A stretch of DNA of 37,563 nucleotides from JBAVVD01 sp049697115 (GTDB lineage Bacteria; Acidobacteriota; Aminicenantia; Aminicenantales; UBA4085), in contig JBAVVD010000044.1 in NCBI GenBank assembly GCA_049697115.1, positions 1-37,563 on the forward strand. Reading direction: 5' to 3'. The translations under genes were made by a program, and so were the position numbers. The notes under the pieces were generated by a model. It was given only the letters and a program-made list of their open reading frames with translations, did not search any database and had not been told where the DNA came from. This document shows, one piece after another, positions 15,901 to 23,770 of this stretch (position 1 is the first letter of the stretch; every line of letters starts with the position of its first letter).

Positions 15901-17215
15901 TGGCGACAAGGGTCTTTTTGTGCAGGGCGGCTTTGCCGATGAGTCCCTGACCCAGTTTTTGGCGGTGGCCGCGGGGAATGGGATGGCCGGTTGTATTCCA
16001 GCCCTGAAGATATTCAATTTCATTGGTTTCTTTATTGAAAAGATTAACGGAGACTTTGGAGTATCCGAACGATTTCCCGATATTATCCGCGGCTTTCTTC
16101 ATGACTATTTCTATTTCTGTGTTCACCGGGATATCACTCTGGATGTGATGAATGAGTTCCAACTGGGCGTGGCGTTTTTGGATGAGCTCCTGGGCCTTTT
16201 TCTGCTCCGTGATGTCTTCAAAGGCTCCTTCATAGTAGAGTATCTTGCCGTTTGAATCCTTCACCGTGCGGGCGCTGTCACGGACCCAGATGACCTTGCC
16301 GTCGTGCCGGCGCCACTGAGTCTCAAAGCCCTTAACAATACCTTCCCGTTCGATCGTCTTTTTCCATCTATTCCGATCGTCAGGATTCAGACAGTCTTCT
16401 GCAACATTTGTCTCGAGGAAGGTCTTCAGGTCAGGGTAGCCCAGAATTTGAATCACGGCGGGGTTTCCATCGATTCTCTTTCCCTCAGGCGTCGTGCGGT
16501 ACAGTCCGACGGGAACCCTGTCGAACAGGTTGCGCAGCTCTTCTCGGCTTTCCCGAAGCGCTTTTTCGGCCTGGATGCGTTCATCAATATCTCTGCCCAC
16601 CTGGATGACTTTGACGACATTCCCTTTTTTATCAATGACCGGAGATGTGGATACGGAAATATGTTTTTTGACAAAGGAAGCAAAACCTTCATAGTAATTG
16701 GGCTTCTTGGTCTTCAGGGCTTTTAAAACCGCGCAGTCCGGACAGGCTGTTTTTCTTTTATAAAATACATGGTAACACTTTTTGCCGATCAAGGAATTGC
16801 GGTCATCAACGTTCAGCCATTTGGAGGTGGCCTCGTTCGCCTGGATTAAATTCAGGTCTGGGTCCATGACCACGACCATATCATTGATGGCTTCGAAGAG
16901 GCTTTCTAGGTCAATTTTTGTTTCGACAAGCGCTTCATTCGAAGACTTGAGTTCTTCATTGACCGCTTCCATCTCTTCATTGGATGCCCTTAATTCTTCG
17001 CTCGTCGTCTCCATCTCTTCGTTGGATGTCCGCAGCTCTTCCTCCGAAGCCTGTAATTTCTCGTTTAAAGTCTGCATCTCTCTGTGCTTCTGAAAAATAT
17101 TCTTGCGGGTCAGCTCGATGTCGTTGGAGAGACTTTTTAAGGACTGGATATCCTGTCCGAGTATTTTAAAGAGTTCATCATAAGTCTTGGCTTCTTTCTG
17201 TTTTTCTGGCTTCAT
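12953..17215 (-). CDS. Multi-PAS/GAF hybrid histidine kinase with two receivers
   Basis: The 1420-residue protein has no membrane segment, so it is a cytoplasmic sensor. Order: a coiled coil (about 30-105) of the repeated type SNEEMETTSEELRASNEEME; PAS (about 105-220, with a CPDC pair); PAS (about 225-340); GAF (about 355-510); PAS (525-645); PAS (650-770); PAS (775-890); HisKA with phosphoacceptor His near 904 (NMSHEIRTPMNG); HATPase (about 1015-1135, FTDKG and SGLGLSI boxes); receiver 1 with Asp near 1198 (LILLDAQMPEMDG); and receiver 2 with Asp near 1337 (LILMDVQMPKMDG). GGGGGAGG precedes the ATG. CheR lies 38 bp upstream. The coiled coil is the kind that links CheR to PAS domains in CheB-CheR-PAS fusions, so the two proteins probably work together. 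Signal and output are unknown; no DNA-binding domain is present. Confidence 0.93.
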   Translation of the reverse strand: MKPEKQKEAKTYDELFKILGQDIQSLKSLSNDIELTRKNIFQKHREMQTLNEKLQASEEELRTSNEEMETTSEELRASNEEMEAVNEELKSSNEALVETKIDLESLFEAINDMVVVMDPDLNLIQANEATSKWLNVDDRNSLIGKKCYHVFYKRKTACPDCAVLKALKTKKPNYYEGFASFVKKHISVSTSPVIDKKGNVVKVIQVGRDIDERIQAEKALRESREELRNLFDRVPVGLYRTTPEGKRIDGNPAVIQILGYPDLKTFLETNVAEDCLNPDDRNRWKKTIEREGIVKGFETQWRRHDGKVIWVRDSARTVKDSNGKILYYEGAFEDITEQKKAQELIQKRHAQLELIHHIQSDIPVNTEIEIVMKKAADNIGKSFGYSKVSVNLFNKETNEIEYLQGWNTTGHPIPRGHRQKLGQGLIGKAALHKKTLVANDVSKEPGYLSLISQTKSELIIPLLVKGQLVGVIDIQSEKLNTFSKDDVAVLQSIANYIAYIIDEKQQEEELRQERDKVKKEKAYLDQLFDSAQEAIVVTDKKGHVLRINPEFTQMFGYSAKEAMGQLIDNLIAPKDSRENAWDITQKAGTGKKLATETVRRRKDGTLIYVSLLISPIIIDGQLESLYAIYRDITERKRAEEELEKRQKYFASVFHDTPNAIVTVDASHHITGWNPGAEKIFGYKQVEVLGKNIDAIVARPDVLTEAEGFTKMTLAGDNIPSRETIRYRKDGTPINVILAGSPIKVGNKLEGVVFVYTDITERKRYEEALQKEAAKLSGMISGMEEGFIFINNQNRVIEVNEYTLKLINKKKSEVLGKNIFSVKLKEDREKLREIIRQFKENPNSPPVVVQKPFGHMETVYRYQPIYRDNAYDGLLINLIDVTELVVAREQAKTANVAKGEFLANMSHEIRTPMNGIIGMTELCLQTNLSPEQSDYLSSISESAHVLMNLINDILDFSKIEAKKIDLENIPFSLRDCIEDTVSLLALQAHKKGLELAAHISSELTERVLGDPSRLRQILINLVGNSIKFTDKGEVIISVKEESRTDESVDILFTVSDTGIGIPKAKQQLIFDVFTQADSSMTRNYGGSGLGLSICYKLVELMGGKVWVESELGKGSTFYFTISFGLAKHKAKKRERTRLEDLRDLSVLIVDDNATNRKILKAILTNWKMDPVEAASGKEALSLMRRAKKEGRPFTLILLDAQMPEMDGFTLAAKIKHDPTLANPIIMMLTSVGMRGDASRCRKLGISAYLTKPIKQSDLLDAIMLSLSAKPSPQDQSDLITKHSIKEHKRPLNILLAEDNLINQKVTILVLNKQGHKVMVANNGREVLSALKNANFDLILMDVQMPKMDGLDATKAIRKKEEKTGSHIPIVAMTAHAMKGDRERCLAVGMDEYLSKPLKLAHLMDTIDRVVNGNKRASVSAA

Positions 17216-17253
17216 TTTTTCCTCCCCCGGCTGTCTTTTCTCTGGGTCCTCCT

Positions 17254-18069
17254 CTAGGCGGTTTTTTGGTAAATATGGTTTCGAGAGGAAATGCAGTGAA
17301 AGAGCCCCTCTTCTTTGGGGGTTTCCGCACTTCCCAGAACAAGAATACCGTGTTTATTTAAAGCCGAATGGATTTTTTTAAACATCCTGTTCTGCTGCTT
17401 TGTATTGAAAAAAATCAAAAGATTTCGACATGAGATCAGATGAAATTTGCCGAGGCCGTCTTCCTGAATCAGGTCGTGACATTTGAATCTCACGCTCCTT
17501 TTTAAAGAGTCGACGATTTTGTAGTCACCGTTTTTCATTTTTTTGAAATATTTTTGCTGATATTCTCTCGGGACATTCTTCATCTCGGATTTCTTATAAT
17601 GGGCCAGCTGAGCTTGTTTTATGACAGTCCGGCTGACATCTGTGGCCGTGACGGATATTTGAATATTGTCTTTTCTTTTTTCAAGAAGGTCATCCAGGGT
17701 CATGGCCAGCGAATATGGTTCCTGGCCTTTTGAACAGGCGATGGACCAGATGGACAGCCTTTTTTGCTTGCGGGCGACCGTTTTGTCCAAAAGAGCTGGC
17801 AAGATCTTCTTTTTCAAGCATTGAAAGATGCGTTTATCACGGAAAAATTCGGTCACGTTGATGAACAGGGCATCGAGGAATTTAAAGCATTCCGAGGGAT
17901 GCGTTTTCAAATGCGCCAAGTAATCTCCATAACTCTTTGAGCCTGTGGCAATAAGCCTCCACTCCAGACGTCTTCTCAGGGTGGTCGGCCGGTAGTCCCG
18001 CGCATTGAATCCCGTGACCCTGGCGATGTGATTTAACAGTTTCCTCAAGTGTTTCTCGTTGTCGAGCAT
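17254..18069 (-). CDS. cheR: CheR-type protein-glutamate methyltransferase
   Basis: This enzyme transfers a methyl group from S-adenosylmethionine to glutamates of receptors or partner proteins. The 271 residues match CheR. The N-terminal all-helical domain contains YRPTTLRRRLEWR, followed by FINVTEFFRD, the SAM-binding IWSIACSKGQEPYSLAM, VTATDVSRTVI and FHLISCRNLLIFF. An AAGGAAG ribosome binding site precedes the ATG. It is the first gene of a two-gene operon with the hybrid kinase. No chemoreceptor, CheB, CheW or CheA gene lies in the window, so it is unlikely to be part of a classical chemotaxis cluster here. A link to the kinase's coiled coil is inferred. Confidence 0.92.
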   Translation of the reverse strand: MLDNEKHLRKLLNHIARVTGFNARDYRPTTLRRRLEWRLIATGSKSYGDYLAHLKTHPSECFKFLDALFINVTEFFRDKRIFQCLKKKILPALLDKTVARKQKRLSIWSIACSKGQEPYSLAMTLDDLLEKRKDNIQISVTATDVSRTVIKQAQLAHYKKSEMKNVPREYQQKYFKKMKNGDYKIVDSLKRSVRFKCHDLIQEDGLGKFHLISCRNLLIFFNTKQQNRMFKKIHSALNKHGILVLGSAETPKEEGLFHCISSRNHIYQKTA

Positions 18070-18174
18070 CTCTACTTCCTTACAGTTTTCTCCTCTGGAG
18101 CGCCTTCAATCTTAGGGAGGGGGAGAGAGGCCGTCAATCGTCTTTGAGGATGAATCCGTGGGTGATATTTTATG

Positions 18175-18197
18175 CCTCCATCTAACCCTTATGGAGG
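18175..18197. repeat. Hairpin in the uvrA-cheR gap
   Basis: CCTCCAT (18175-18181) and ATGGAGG (18191-18197) are perfect inverted copies with a 9-nt loop. They lie in the 260-bp gap between uvrA and cheR, which are both on the - strand. No T-tract follows on either strand, so termination is doubtful. Nothing else in 18070-18329 is convincing as a gene. Confidence 0.35.
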
Positions 18198-18329
18198 ATG
18201 TCCTTATCCAGGTAAAATTAAAGCATTTACATTTATTCAGTCGTGTGATTTCGAAGGCATACTTGGGGGCTGAGAAATCTCTCGGAAATATCCTGTCTGC
18301 GGCCTTTTTGGGGAAGGCATTTCCGATAC

Positions 18330-21035
18330 TTACAGATATTTCTTGAGATAACGAGCGGTGATGGAGCGGGGGAAACGGAGGATTTCTTCGGGAGTTCCCT
18401 GGGCGACGATTTCACCCCCTTTTTCACCTCCTTCAGGCCCCAGGTCGATGATGTGATCAGCGCATTTGATCACGTCCAAGTTATGTTCGATGACCACAAC
18501 AGTATGGCCGGAGTCCACAAGCTTCTGGAAGCATTGGAGGAGGGTGGAAACGTCGTCGGGATGAAGGCCTATGGTCGGCTCGTCGAAGAGATAGAGGATT
18601 TTTTTCTCCCTTTCATGAACGAGATGGTAGGCCAGTTTTATCCTCTGCAGCTCTCCTCCGGAGAGGGTGGTCGTCGGCTGGCCCAGCCTCAAATATCCCA
18701 GCCCCACTTCGATCAATGGATTTAATTTTTTGGTGACTTCCGGACGTTCGCTAAAAAAATGGCAGGCTTCAGCCACGCTCATCTGGAGAACCTGATGGAT
18801 ATTTTTTTCCTTGTATTTGATCTCGAGAATCTCCGGCTTAAATCTCCGGCCTTGGCATGACTCGCAGGTCAAGACGACATCCGACAGAAACTGCATTTCC
18901 ACAATCTGCTGGCCCGCTCCCTGGCAGTCCTCACACCTGCCGCCAGCCGTGTTAAAGGAAAAATGCCCAGACCTGTAACTGAACGCTCTGGCTTCTCGGG
19001 TCTGACTGAAGAGGTCGCGGATGCCGTCCATGGCCTTTGTGTAAGTGGCTGGAATGGAACGGGGGGAGGTGCTGAGAGGAGATTGGTCAACAATAATGAC
19101 TTTGTCGATCCAATTCTTCCCCCGCATTTCCTTGAATTCCGATTTTGCTTCGCTGTTCCAGCCCATATAGAGAACGTCATTGAGCAGAGTGCTTTTTCCC
19201 GAGCCTGAGACTCCGGTGATGCAGGTAAACAGTCCGATGGGGATTTTTACGTCCAGATGTTTGAGGTTGTGCGCGTGGGCCTCTTTGACCTCGAGGAACC
19301 GGTCGGAAGACGGTCGTCTTTGAGGGATGTCAATCTTTTTTTCGCCTCGGACATACTGTGCGGTAATGGAGTCTTTATTTTTGAGAAAATGGGCCATAGG
19401 GCCGTTAAAAATAACCTTTCCCCCGGCTTCTCCGGCTCCCGGACCAAGGTCAATCAGGTATTCCGCAGACCGGAGGACCTCGGCGTCGTGCTCAACGATC
19501 ATGACTGTGTTTCCGAGGTTTTTTAATGATTTTAAAATCTGAATCAGCCGACCGTTGTCCCGGGGATGAAGCCCGATGCTCGGCTCATCCAGGACAAAAA
19601 GCGTTCCTACGAGAGATACGCTCAGGGCCGCCGCCAGGTTGATCCTCTGGGCTTCTCCACCGCTGAGAGTGAAAGTCATCCGGTCCAGGGAGATGTAGTC
19701 GAGTCCCACTTCGAGAAGAAACTTCAGCCGGTTCTGAATTTCTGCCACCAATTTTTCCGCCACTTTTTTCTGGAGAGGAAGGAGCTTGAGGCCTTGGAAA
19801 AAATCGTCCGCTTCCTTGACGGTTAATTGAACAAGTTCTCCGATGGATAATCCTCCGACCTTCACACTCAGTGCCCGGCGATTGAGTCGGGTTTTCCGGC
19901 AGTCCGGACATGCCGAGTATTTCCGGTAGCGGCTGAGCAGGACCCGCGCCTGAACCTTGTATTTTTTCTTCTGAAGCCAATTGAAAAAGTCCTTCACTCC
20001 AAAATATCCGTCCCCGCCATCCAGAATAAACCGCTGCCATTCTTTTTTTAAATCCTTGAAGGGAACATTGGTGGGAATCCCGCGTCTTCTGGCTTCACAA
20101 AGCATGTCTCTCATCATTCCCCGTGAGACCGGCTTTGTCCACGGCTCGATTGCGCCCTCTTCCAGGGATTTTGACCTGTCAGGGACGATTTTATCTTCGT
20201 CTATTGCGGCCACGTCTCCAAAACCGTGGCAGGTCGGGCAGGCCCCCTGCGGGCTGTTGAAAGAAAAAAGGTTGGGAAAGGGCTCCTCATAGAGGATTCG
20301 GCAGGCTTTACATTCGAGTTGGTCGGAGAAATTGAACTCCCGGCCATTGTTCGTCCGGATAGTCACCCGCCCTCCTCCATGCTTTAAGGCCATTTCGATA
20401 GAGTCAACGAGCCTCTCTCTCTCTTCTCTCGCGAGAGTCATTCTGTCCACAAAAATATCCAAATGTTTGATTTTTTTTAGATTGAGCGCATCCAGCTCCC
20501 GAATTTCAGTGCCTTGAACGGCCCTGAAGAAGCCAAGCTTTTTAAGCCGGCCAAGACCTTTCTCCGGCGGCCAGGAAAAAGTCAGGATAATTTTTGTTTG
20601 CGGAGGAAGCGTGTACAGAGTCTCAACAATGGAGTCTACAGTATCACGTTCCACAGGTTTGCCGCAGCGGAGACAGAGGATCGTGCCGATGCGGGCATAG
20701 AGAACTCGTAAATAGTCATAGATTTCAGTCACCGTGGCCACGGTGGAGCGGGGATTTTTAGTGACGGCTTTCTGCTGAATGGCAATCGCCGGGGTAATGC
20801 CTTCGATGATATCAGCATCCGGCTTATCCATTCTCTCCAGGAACTGGCGGGCATAGGAAGAGAGAGATTCAATATAGCGCCGCTGTCCCTCGGCGTAAAG
20901 TGTGTCAAATGCCAGAGAAGACTTTCCGGAACCACTGACTCCCGTGACAACGATCAGGCGGTTCAGGGGAATGTCAAGGTCAATGTTTTTCAGGTTGTGG
21001 ACCTTCACTCCCCGGAGAATTATCTTTTCGTCCAT
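18330..21035 (-). CDS. uvrA: Excinuclease ABC subunit A
   Basis: UvrA is the damage-recognition ATPase of nucleotide excision repair, acting with UvrB on DNA. The 901-residue protein has two ABC modules. The first has Walker A GVSGSGKSSLAF near the N-terminus, signature LSGGEAQRINLA and LDEPSIGLHP. The second has GVSGSGKSTLLNDVL, signature LSGGELQRIKLA and FDEPTIGLHP. Zinc-finger cysteine pairs are present (CLRC; CKAC...CPTC; CEDC...CESC). Length and domain order match UvrA1, slightly shorter than usual (about 940). I chose the ATG at 21035 (MDEKIILRGVKVHNLKNI), where family members start; an ATG at 21086 adds 17 unconserved residues. Neither has a strong ribosome binding site. The signature INLA replaces the commoner IRLA. 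Confidence 0.95.
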   Translation of the reverse strand: MDEKIILRGVKVHNLKNIDLDIPLNRLIVVTGVSGSGKSSLAFDTLYAEGQRRYIESLSSYARQFLERMDKPDADIIEGITPAIAIQQKAVTKNPRSTVATVTEIYDYLRVLYARIGTILCLRCGKPVERDTVDSIVETLYTLPPQTKIILTFSWPPEKGLGRLKKLGFFRAVQGTEIRELDALNLKKIKHLDIFVDRMTLAREERERLVDSIEMALKHGGGRVTIRTNNGREFNFSDQLECKACRILYEEPFPNLFSFNSPQGACPTCHGFGDVAAIDEDKIVPDRSKSLEEGAIEPWTKPVSRGMMRDMLCEARRRGIPTNVPFKDLKKEWQRFILDGGDGYFGVKDFFNWLQKKKYKVQARVLLSRYRKYSACPDCRKTRLNRRALSVKVGGLSIGELVQLTVKEADDFFQGLKLLPLQKKVAEKLVAEIQNRLKFLLEVGLDYISLDRMTFTLSGGEAQRINLAAALSVSLVGTLFVLDEPSIGLHPRDNGRLIQILKSLKNLGNTVMIVEHDAEVLRSAEYLIDLGPGAGEAGGKVIFNGPMAHFLKNKDSITAQYVRGEKKIDIPQRRPSSDRFLEVKEAHAHNLKHLDVKIPIGLFTCITGVSGSGKSTLLNDVLYMGWNSEAKSEFKEMRGKNWIDKVIIVDQSPLSTSPRSIPATYTKAMDGIRDLFSQTREARAFSYRSGHFSFNTAGGRCEDCQGAGQQIVEMQFLSDVVLTCESCQGRRFKPEILEIKYKEKNIHQVLQMSVAEACHFFSERPEVTKKLNPLIEVGLGYLRLGQPTTTLSGGELQRIKLAYHLVHEREKKILYLFDEPTIGLHPDDVSTLLQCFQKLVDSGHTVVVIEHNLDVIKCADHIIDLGPEGGEKGGEIVAQGTPEEILRFPRSITARYLKKYL

Positions 21036-21278
21036 ATTTTTATATTTAAAATTGTGGATATCTTCCTTGAATGAATCCATACACAATGGAAGAGAACCTG
21101 AATTGTTAAATATCGGTCAAAATTCCCTTCATTCAAGAAATTGATATTATAATGGATTTCAGCCTTGAGATAAAATTTAATGATCGGTACCCAGGCCCCA
21201 TTTTTCTTTCCATCAGTGAATTTGGGGAGTTGACAGAAAGAATATCCAAATCCGTGCATATGAAGGGCCAGGGAGTAT

Positions 21279-21425
21279 GGCTAGGGGTATGCGGTGAAGA
21301 AGGTTGTATGAAGGAGGAGCGGGCACGGTTCCCTGACCTGAGGGAAGGGAGAGCGACGACTGAATCGAGCGGCTTTGGCGCGCTGGGCCAAAGCCAGCGT
21401 GCCTTCAAACCGCATACCCCTAGCC
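21279..21425. repeat. 147-bp structured palindromic element of unknown type
   Basis: GGCTAGGGGTATGCGGT (21279-21295) and its exact reverse complement (21409-21425) form a 17-bp perfect stem. Inside are two further perfect hairpins: TTCCCT/AGGGAA (21329-21346, 6-nt loop) and GGCTTTGGC/GCCAAAGCC (21371-21395, 7-nt loop). The predicted fold is a three-way junction. The element is GC-rich and lies in a 507-bp gap (21036-21542) between the divergent uvrA and DUF3311 genes. A TATAAT at 21148-21153 upstream lacks a clear -35. Long reading frames cross it on both strands but follow the inverted repeat, so they are not convincing genes. It may be a mobile palindromic repeat (MITE- or REP-like) or a structured ncRNA. 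Confidence 0.6.
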
Positions 21426-21486
21426 TTTCAGATATCGCGCATTTGGGAATGCTTCCAGCGATAAATTTGGGGGAGCGGATCCTTTT

Positions 21487-21516
21487 TTGTTGAAGGCTGT
21501 GGGATTTTGTTATAAT
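21487..21516 (+). promoter_or_regulatory. Promoter of the DUF3311/symporter operon
   Basis: TTGTTG (21487-21492) and consensus TATAAT (21511-21516) are spaced by 18 bp. Transcription would begin about 20 nt before the ATG at 21543, just upstream of the AAAGGAGG ribosome binding site. Confidence 0.55.
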
Positions 21517-21542
21517 GGGCGGAGTAAAAAAAGGAGGTCTGA

Positions 21543-21764
21543 ATGCCGAAAGGGACAAAACTGGCTTTAATTCTCGGAGCCGTCCCGTTTATCATGTTGG
21601 TCTTTGCTCTTCCTCTGGTCAACCGCATCGAACCTGTCATTTTGGGATTTCCTTTTGTCCTGTTCTGGATAATCCTCTGGGTGATTCTGACGCCTCTTAT
21701 CCTTTTTGCCGCCTATCTGCTTGAGAAGAAATTCAATGCTCCGGACGGGGGAGAGAATAAGTGA
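21543..21764 (+). CDS. DUF3311 small membrane protein
   Basis: The 73-residue protein has two hydrophobic helices (about residues 8-25 and 33-60) with the family-typical LALPLVNRIEPVILGFPFVLFW core written as VFALPLVNRIEP and LGFPFVLFW. DUF3311 proteins are habitually encoded directly before a sodium:solute symporter. That is the case here: the stop TGA overlaps the symporter's GTG by 4 bp (GTGA). It has an AAAGGAGG ribosome binding site and its own promoter. It is probably a small subunit or assembly partner of the symporter, which is inference from conserved gene order. Confidence 0.88.
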   Translation: MPKGTKLALILGAVPFIMLVFALPLVNRIEPVILGFPFVLFWIILWVILTPLILFAAYLLEKKFNAPDGGENK

Positions 21765-23185
21765 ACATCGCCCTTTTCATCATTCTGGGCACGGTCATCT
21801 TTGCTTCTTTTCTCGGCTTCTATGCCGGCCGCCGGATCAAAATGAATCTGGAAAACTGGATAGTGGGAGGTCGGCGGTTCGGGGCGATTATTATCTGGCT
21901 GCTGATGGCCGGAGAAATTTACACAACCTTTACCTTTCTGGGAGCGAGCGGCTGGGCGTACTCCAGGGGGGCACCCACATTCTACATTATTATTTATGGA
22001 GCCCTGGCCTACACGCTCTCCTTTTTCATCCTGCCCGCCATCTGGAAAGTCGGCAGGCGCTTCGGACTCCATACCCAGCCTGATTTTTTCATTCATATCT
22101 ATGGAAGCCGCTCTCTCGGCGTTCTGGTCGCTCTGATCGGAATCTTATCCATCATTCCCTACCTTCAGCTTCAGCTGGCGGGCCTTGGATTTATTGTCGA
22201 AGTGGCGAGCAACGGCGCGGTTAAATCCGACCTGGCCATCGGCATCTCTTTTATTCTGACCTGCGCGTTTGTTTATACCAGCGGGATTCGGGGGAGCGCC
22301 TGGGTCTCTGTCCTCAAGGATGTGATGATGATCCTGGCTGTGGGGATCGTCGGCATCGGCGTGCCTCATATCTATTTTGGCGGTTTTGGAAAAATGTTCA
22401 AAGCGCTCATGGTGCAGAAACCCGGCCATCTGATTTTCCCCGGCGCCACGGCCCATATGGATGTCCTCTGGGTGATGTCCACTGTACTTTTAACGGCGCT
22501 GGGATTTTACATGTGGCCCCATGTCTTTGGTTCGGCCTTTTCCGCCAAAAGCGATAAAATCATCAAAAGAAATGCGATCATCATGCCTTTCTACCAGATT
22601 CCCATTCTCCTCGTGTTTATGATCGGATTCACGGCACTTTTGGTCCTGCCCGGGCTTAAAAACGGCGACACCGCTTTTCTGGAAATCGTCCATAAGACGT
22701 ATCCCAAATGGTTCATGGGATTTATCGGAGCGGCCGGCGCTGTGACGGCCATGGTGCCGGCTTCGGTTCTTGTCCTTTTTGCCTCCACGCTGCTGGCCAA
22801 GAATGTCTATCAGGCGGGATTCCACCCGGCGGCTCCGGAAGAGCGCGTCATGCGCCTTTCAAGGATTATGGTTTTAGTCGTCATGACGCTGGCGCTTGTC
22901 TTCGCTCTTTGCTTCCCGAACGCCCTGGTCAATCTCCTTCTCATCGGCTATGACGGCGTCTCTCAATTTTTCCCTGGCGTTGTCTTGGGGCTGTTCTGGA
23001 AAAAAGTCCAAAAAACAGGCGTTATCTGCGGCCTGGCCGCTGGAGTTGTCCTTGTCGCCTTTTTGGTTTTTAGCGGTCATGATCCTTTTTTGGGGATGAA
23101 CGCCGGATTTGTTGCCCTGGCGGTAAATGGCATGATTGCTGTTGTGGTGAGCCTTCTTTTAAATTCCAGGCTTCGGGCTTCTTAA
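21761..23185 (+). CDS. Sodium:solute symporter family protein
   Basis: The 474-residue protein is polytopic, with about 12-13 membrane helices, and has the SSS-family arrangement. The first helix is followed by the GRRIKMNLENWIVGGR region, then AGEIYTTFTFLGASGWAY and a YTSGIRGSAWVSVLKD loop. SSS proteins move substrates such as pantothenate, proline or monocarboxylates with Na+. The DUF3311 partner points to the group often annotated as pantothenate or monocarboxylate transporters, but the substrate cannot be assigned. The GTG start at 21761 is translationally coupled to DUF3311 by a 4-bp overlap. mntP follows 18 bp downstream. Confidence 0.9.
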   Translation: MNIALFIILGTVIFASFLGFYAGRRIKMNLENWIVGGRRFGAIIIWLLMAGEIYTTFTFLGASGWAYSRGAPTFYIIIYGALAYTLSFFILPAIWKVGRRFGLHTQPDFFIHIYGSRSLGVLVALIGILSIIPYLQLQLAGLGFIVEVASNGAVKSDLAIGISFILTCAFVYTSGIRGSAWVSVLKDVMMILAVGIVGIGVPHIYFGGFGKMFKALMVQKPGHLIFPGATAHMDVLWVMSTVLLTALGFYMWPHVFGSAFSAKSDKIIKRNAIIMPFYQIPILLVFMIGFTALLVLPGLKNGDTAFLEIVHKTYPKWFMGFIGAAGAVTAMVPASVLVLFASTLLAKNVYQAGFHPAAPEERVMRLSRIMVLVVMTLALVFALCFPNALVNLLLIGYDGVSQFFPGVVLGLFWKKVQKTGVICGLAAGVVLVAFLVFSGHDPFLGMNAGFVALAVNGMIAVVVSLLLNSRLRAS

Positions 23186-23203
23186 AATCTGAAGACCGTT
23201 GAC

Positions 23204-23767
23204 ATGAACATTTTTTTAGTTTTAGCTCTGGCCCTGGCTCTGGCCATGGATGCCTTTGCTGTCTCCATGGGATTGAGCCTCAGCCTCAAAGGGATGACCG
23301 GTGGTCAGACTTTCAGGCTGGCCTTCCATTTTGGCCTGTTTCAGTTCCTGATGCCTGTTCTGGGATGGGCCGCCGGAGAAAATATTCAGAAATACATCCA
23401 GGATTTTGACCATTGGGTGGCCTTTGGGCTACTCCTCCTGATCAGCGGCAAAATGATCCATGAGTCCTTCAGGCGGGGAAAAGAATCCAAGGCGCTCCAG
23501 AACGACCCGACGAGAGGGACTTCGGTTTTTGTCCTCTCTTTGGCCACAAGCATCGACTCTCTGGCTGTCGGACTGAGCCTTGCGGTCCTGGACGTGAACA
23601 TCATTTATCCTGCAGCCGTTATCGGACTTGTGGCTTTCATCATGACCGTTTTGGGTGCTAAGATTGGCCCTTTGCTCGGGCGACTGGTGGGAGAGAGAGC
23701 CGGTCTACTCGGGGGGATTGTTCTTCTCCTTGTGGGGATTAAAATCCTTGTTGACCATCTGCCGTAA
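23204..23767 (+). CDS. mntP: Putative manganese efflux pump MntP
   Basis: The 187-residue inner-membrane protein has six helices in two homologous halves, each with the conserved acidic motif: ALAMDAFAVSMGLSLS near residue 15 and LATSIDSLAVGLSLAVL near residue 110. These match MntP (DUF204), which exports Mn2+. It lies 18 bp after the symporter. The gap leaves no room for the Mn-sensing yybP-ykoY riboswitch that often precedes mntP, so regulation must be different or come from the operon promoter. There is no strong ribosome binding site before the ATG. Its stop codon is only 3 bp from the stop of the convergent peptidase gene. Confidence 0.9.
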   Translation: MNIFLVLALALALAMDAFAVSMGLSLSLKGMTGGQTFRLAFHFGLFQFLMPVLGWAAGENIQKYIQDFDHWVAFGLLLLISGKMIHESFRRGKESKALQNDPTRGTSVFVLSLATSIDSLAVGLSLAVLDVNIIYPAAVIGLVAFIMTVLGAKIGPLLGRLVGERAGLLGGIVLLLVGIKILVDHLP

Positions 23768-23770
23768 AGA

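Noticed and set aside
21152..21493. 113-residue + frame (and a 141-residue - frame, 21133-21558) between uvrA and the DUF3311 gene
   Set aside because: Both run through the inverted repeats of the structured element; the reading frames are explained by the repeat and have no ribosome binding site.
23186..23203. Manganese (yybP-ykoY) riboswitch before mntP
   Set aside because: Only 18 bp separate mntP from the preceding gene, too short for the aptamer.
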